From assembly GCA_964035545.1 (NCBI GenBank), contig OZ037773.1:7652751-7716750 (forward strand): DNA of 64,000 bases, written 5' to 3'. Shown here piece after piece: positions 59,701 to 64,000 of this stretch. Position 1 is the stretch's first letter. The number at the start of each line of letters is the position of its first letter. The position numbers and the translations under genes were made by a program. The stretch comes from Bugula neritina (Eukaryota; Bryozoa; Gymnolaemata; Cheilostomatida; Bugulidae). Under the pieces are notes generated by a model that saw only the letters and a program-made list of their open reading frames with translations, did no database searches and had not been told where the DNA came from.

Positions 59701-61402
59701 GGCAAACACCAAAATTACACTATTTGTTCAATTTTAATTAGCATAATATATTTTTCTTTCAAAGGTCAACAAAAGGTGATTTTGGGGTCACTAATCTTGC
59801 ATAATTAAAACAAAATGAAGCAGAGGAACTGGGGGTTTTGGTTTCATCAACACCAAAATTATATTACATAATAACTTAATATTCAAAGTTTTCCACAGTC
59901 AATCTGACTTTAAATCACAGCATGCTATTGTTACAACTTGTAATGTTTACACAAGCATTAATATGTTGGTTCCAACTGAACCTCTTTTCAAAAATAAAGC
60001 CATCATGATTAATAATGGATTGGCTGTGATTGGTGACAAGCACTTGAAGATAAGAATACAATCAACTAACTATACAACATTTGAATGAAAGACTATCACC
60101 ATGAATTCAAAGAAGAGAAATTAACAGATTGGGCATCAAAACACCTTTTTTTATCAAACTTTCAAAAACTTTTATGTTTTTAATTATTATTTTATTGTTA
60201 CTTATGAAGCTGCCTAGTTGTTTGTAATCATTTCGGTTCTCTTCTGACTGGAAGAAGAATGTGTTATGCTGGAACAGCGGTTTAGCATTTGTTTCCAAAA
60301 CATCATCAAATGCAGATAAATATCTTTGCCATTGTGATAAGAACAAACAGCATTGCCTGGTATACCAGAAGCTGAATTACTACAATAAATGTCTAACAGT
60401 AGAATAGCTATTCAATTACTAGCTATTTTGAAATACAGCTTCCAGGTTTTTGTTAGAAAGAGAATGCTATCAATTTCAGTTGACACTTTTAATTTATTGA
60501 AAATAATTGAAGGTAAAATTTATAAAGTGGCTTTCATTTATAAATGAATGCAACTTTATCAACTTTTCCCTGTTGAACAAAATTTGGGTTAAATTTAGTG
60601 AAATTGCAGGGAACAGAAAACGCCAAGCTACGAAGATGCAGTAGTTCTCAACTAGAAATGTATGAGGAATAGTCTAAAGATAGTCTAACGCTGTAGTACT
60701 CACTTGTAATAGGATATAATTGTTTTGACGATTGTATATGAAGTAATAACTCACATCACGTGAATGGCTAAATAGTGATTTCAGCTTACAAGTTTTCCTG
60801 GTCAACTCTTGGGCAATGAAGTCCACATCATATTTTATAAAAAAAATTGTATTACATGAGTCATGACTCGTGCATCAATTGCGTCGTCATACAAATACTA
60901 AGATGGCTGTTATCCTGCTAAGTTGGAGGTGTTGATTCAATCCCATGACTGAAATACCTTGGGAAGATATTCACCTACACGACTCATTAATTCACTTCCG
61001 GATTAAGCAGTGACTTCAGAAAGTTTCAAACACCAATGGGCTATATTTGTAATGAATTACGTAGGGTTTTAGAGTACAACATGGTTTGGTGATTGGCAGG
61101 CGTGATGAATAGGCATAGACGAGTTACATTAGAGTCTACACACGCAAGGAGAATCGTTAAAGCTGTAATTACCACCAGAGTTTGAATTAGATGGCAAGGT
61201 CGGATGTGACACTATGGTACCATGGTAACCAGATGCATGCGGGTGGGTACCTAAAATAGCTTAGAGCCTATTCAACAGATAAGTGTAGAATTGAGGCTAG
61301 TAGTAGAATGAATATAACATCTGTTTAAAGATAACTTTGCCATCAGTTGGCTCAATCACCTTGCATCTTATACAACTCTCTCTAAGTATACTAGTCACCA
61401 TA
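56767..61402. other. Long gene-poor region
   Basis: About 4.6 kb in which I see no convincing exon. It contains the degenerate repeat at 58545-58690, a GTAGT-rich tract at about 59285-59410 and a (TA)n run near 59600. A minus-strand 79-codon frame (60346-60107) has amphipathic character (SQWQRYLSAFDDVLETN) but no recognised family and no clear splice partners. Confidence 0.4.
58545..58690. repeat. Degenerate AAGTAGTACAAAAT array
   Basis: Eight or nine diverged units of about 15-17 bp sharing AAGTAGTA(T/C)AAA. Confidence 0.7.
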
Positions 61403-61587
61403 ATGGACTCAATACATATGCTCTCTGCCGTTCTGGTAGTAGTCTGTCTCGCTGTTGTTAATGGCCAGACTACCTACTCAAGACCAATAGACAACATAGA
61501 CCCTCAAGATGCTGCCAGAGTCTGCTTTCAAACCGTTGCCAACACGGCAAGGGTCGTATATGTAGCAGACATGGACAACTCTTGCTG
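61403..61587 (+). CDS. First exon of a secreted protein, gene runs off the right edge
   Basis: ATG at 61403; 61 codons plus two bases to a donor at 61588 (GTAAGT). Seen: a signal peptide (MDSIHMLSAVLVVVCLAVVNG, cleavage likely after Gly) and the start of a mature domain with two Cys residues (AARVCFQTVANTARVVY, ending DMDNSC). The following acceptor is not in the window. The Cys spacing is compatible with a PAN-like or C-type-lectin-like start but not diagnostic. Strong signal peptide, plausible donor and good coding character support a real gene. Confidence 0.65.
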
Positions 61588-61665
61588 GTAAGTCAGTAAG
61601 TAAGTCAGTAAGTAAGGAAGTCAGTAAGTAAGTAAGTTAACAGAGTAAATAAGTAAGTTAGTTGG
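61588..61665. repeat. GTAAGTCA array beginning at the splice donor
   Basis: The donor GTAAGTCA is repeated immediately as AGTAAGTCAGTAAGTAAG and so on for about 75 bp, so there are many consecutive candidate 5' splice sites. Confidence 0.9.
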
Positions 61666-62464
61666 CTGTGGTACGCTAATTTCACATGCAGGACTTAAGG
61701 AAGCATTCAATAGAAACCTTATATAGGTAACAACTAAAATGGAGAGTCACATTCTGCATAAGGAATTGGGGGTTGAGAAATTACTAGTTGATTTATCAAA
61801 CACACTTCTAGAACTACTGCTATGTCAGGAATCAACAGGTATTCATTAGAGTTGTTTACTTTTGGTTTGTAACATGAATTAATAACACTTTCTTAAGACT
61901 AGGGGAATTTTAATATATCTGTATCTCAAGCAAGGGTGACTGTTCTGGTAGCACTTTCAACAGAAAGCTATTACCATCATACAAGTGTACTGTATTATAA
62001 CTTTATACAGTATACATAGCATATACACACATATACACACTGTGCAATATATATTATTCTAACGCTAGATGAGTTTCTATTGAATAAAAAATGAGGTCTC
62101 TAAAGCAGTAAAAGTTCATCGATACCTTTCACCATTAAAGAGTTCCACTCTAAGTGTTTTTATTACCTAGCTTATCCAAATATTATTCTCAGCTAGTTAA
62201 TCCACAACACATTACTGCTAGAGTGGGATTTAGATTATTATAATCCATAATTATCATGTGAGACATGTATATTCAAAGTGATACGATCATACAACGTGGT
62301 ACCAGATCTCAAGACTAATGGGTAAAGATTAGTCTCAGCTGCATAAGTTTTATTGTCAAACTGCAGTTCAGGTTCTAAAGCTATTAGACATCATTAATGC
62401 CATTCGTTGATTCGATATCTTCCATGGAGTTATTTGATCTAGCATTGTGATGACCGTATTGTAC

Positions 62465-62600
62465 TGCAGTAGTGGAGAAACTGAGATAGCCTAAGTTCTT
62501 TAATTTTCTTGAGTTGAAGTTGTTGTGAGAACATAACTTCTTTTGTTACATATCTAGTTTAGAACACAGGCTTTTCACAATTTCTCATTACTGCACCTAC
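62465..62600 (+). repeat. Dispersed repeat copy 1 (AGCCTAAGTTCTTTAATTTT family)
   Basis: Shares AGCCTAAGTTCTTTAATTTT, a GGAACATA/GAGAACATA-type block, CTTCTTTTG/GGTTACAT and AGAACACAGGCTTTT with 63620-63765, in the same orientation. A related but shorter piece lies at 51866-51933. Confidence 0.7.
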
Positions 62601-63619
62601 CTCTAACTTCTTGATTTATGTCCTATACGCTTATATTTTCATGTGAATTATCTTTCTATAAATAAGTAAAAACTCCAGTGGAGAGGTTTTCCTAGACAGC
62701 ATAAAATTATAATCAAGGATAATCTTTTAGCTCTGGTTTAATCTTTATTTACGACTTGATTTTATAACTGACCATTAAAAGATAAAGCATGACAGTTCTA
62801 AGCTATGTTAGGGGACAAGATTATTTAAAAAAATAGATAAATAAAGATACAGTTGACTAAGCTTGGAGAATTTATAATTTAAAACATACTATTTTAAAAT
62901 ATGACTTTTTCAAGCCAAGTACTTGGCATAAACTCATATATAGATGGTTAAGAGAGTAACAGTAATAAATATTAAAGTACAGACAGATTCGTTCAAGTGT
63001 TAATATCATAATTACAAGGTCTGTGATTTATTTCTCTGTAATTTGAAACGTGCCTACAGTGCAACGGTTTTACTTCTTTTTTGCTAATATCTAAATGCTT
63101 AGCTGTCTTATGCTAAAATCTCTTGTGCAACTTTTGAATATTGGGTTTTTAGATCTTTTTTATTTAACAGTATAGTAATACACAACTGACAACAAATGAA
63201 GCTATCACTTACACTTAGGCATAGGTTACAAAAATATTCTCAGGTTAATGTGATTATTCTATAGGATAATAATAGACAAGGAAAAGGAAAAATATTTTGA
63301 ATGACTCATAATCTTGATTGATTATTATCAAATTAGAAGCATCCAATAAAATGCAGTGCAGCAGTGATTTATAATTCTATTTAGTTGACAGATAAATTTA
63401 TGGACAATGCGTTTATAAGACTTTGTAACTGGACACTTGCTCTGGTCACCTATATAGTGCTTTTCAAAGTGTGTTAACCTTATTTGCAGGGTAAACCAGA
63501 GGGCTTTAAATTGATCTCATATTTCCAGGTGCAATATTTGCACGTTGTTTCAATGTCACACCGGTTGCTTACAACAAAAGAACATTTATTAAGCCACTTT
63601 TTACTTCGGTGCAGCAGTA

Positions 63620-63765
63620 AGGAAATTATAATAGCCTAAGTTCTTTAATTTTCTATGAAAATTTTGATTTGGGGTATGAGTTAGAATTCCGCAGGAACAT
63701 AGCTTCTTTGGCTACATTTTTAACATAGAACACAGGCTTTTCTCAACCTCTGCATTACAACACCT
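63620..63765 (+). repeat. Dispersed repeat copy 2
   Basis: Second copy of the family at 62465-62600: AATAGCCTAAGTTCTTTAAT through ACACAGGCTTTTCTCAA, with moderate divergence. Confidence 0.7.
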
Positions 63766-64000
63766 AACACAATATCATATGCATACTGACAGAGTGAGAT
63801 ATTATTTAGTCTAAACCATATATCAGTAATGATAAAATGTACTCTACCACGTTGTCCAATATAAAACAACATAATATGTTCAACTGCTTTGATCTGGCAA
63901 GTGTATTAAATTTTTGAAAATTTCAAAACTATAAAAGATATTGCTTCATACAGATTTATTTTTATGCTCTAATTATCGTTCCAGGTAGAAATAAAATATA

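Larger units (their letters stand above)
61666..64000. other. Intron 1 of the last gene (continues beyond window)
   Basis: No exon with acceptor, donor and coding character was seen. Contains two copies of a dispersed repeat (about 62465-62600 and 63620-63765). Confidence 0.4.

Overview
The window reads as nuclear DNA of an AT-rich animal genome. Genes have many short exons with GT/AG introns, and mobile elements fill introns and spacers. FKBP6-like, carbohydrate sulfotransferase, arylsulfatase B-like, PAN/CTHRC1-like and THAP proteins point to a bilaterian. A marine lophotrochozoan (mollusc or bryozoan type) is my inference; no marker fixes the taxon. Genes were assembled by hand from splice sites, reading frame and family motifs, so exon ends are predictions, but intron phases close in every full gene listed.

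Left part (1-13.1 kb): the 5' end of a gene for a type II membrane protein with a furin-like basic stretch (minus, leaves the window at base 1); a complete 8-exon Golgi-type sulfotransferase (minus, 6233-2403); a tRNA-derived SINE with a 17-bp target duplication (6478-6693); then a 4.54-kb element (7507-12046) flanked by TTAA, with terminal inverted repeats matching at 58 of 61 positions. It carries two convergent intron-containing genes: a THAP-domain protein and a stand-alone protein resembling the intracellular 'ballast' domain of P2X7 receptors. No transposase is visible in it.

Middle (13.1-38 kb): a 12-exon FKBP6/shutdown-like gene (plus), followed by a roughly 8-kb tandem segmental duplication (about 18.24-26.28 kb and 29.98-37.82 kb). 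Each unit holds a 10-exon arylsulfatase B-like gene (minus) with intact catalytic residues, an 11-residue repeat linker and a C-terminal membrane anchor. The paralogues act as each other's empty-site control. They reveal an 847-bp foldback insertion in unit 1, a 422-bp foldback in unit 2, a ~710-bp element inverted between units, and minisatellites of different length. A 3.7-kb inverted-repeat-bounded block separates the units.

Right part (38-64 kb): a broken P-element/THAP9-like transposase (minus) whose middle is replaced by a TAG/CAG array; a 15-exon secreted protein (plus, 42915-54296) with signal peptide, PAN-like domain, Cys-rich segment and three CTHRC1-like domains, with a 3.3-kb TA-flanked element in intron 2; a 768-bp TTAA-flanked element (55995-56762); about 4.6 kb with no recognised gene; and the first exon of another secreted protein (61403-61587), whose intron runs off the right edge.

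A recurring oddity is intronic tandem arrays whose unit contains, or starts at, the 5' splice site of the preceding exon (arylsulfatase exons 7 and 8, FKBP6 exon 9, the last gene's exon 1). The most interesting single object is the TTAA element pairing a THAP protein with a P2X7-ballast-like protein.
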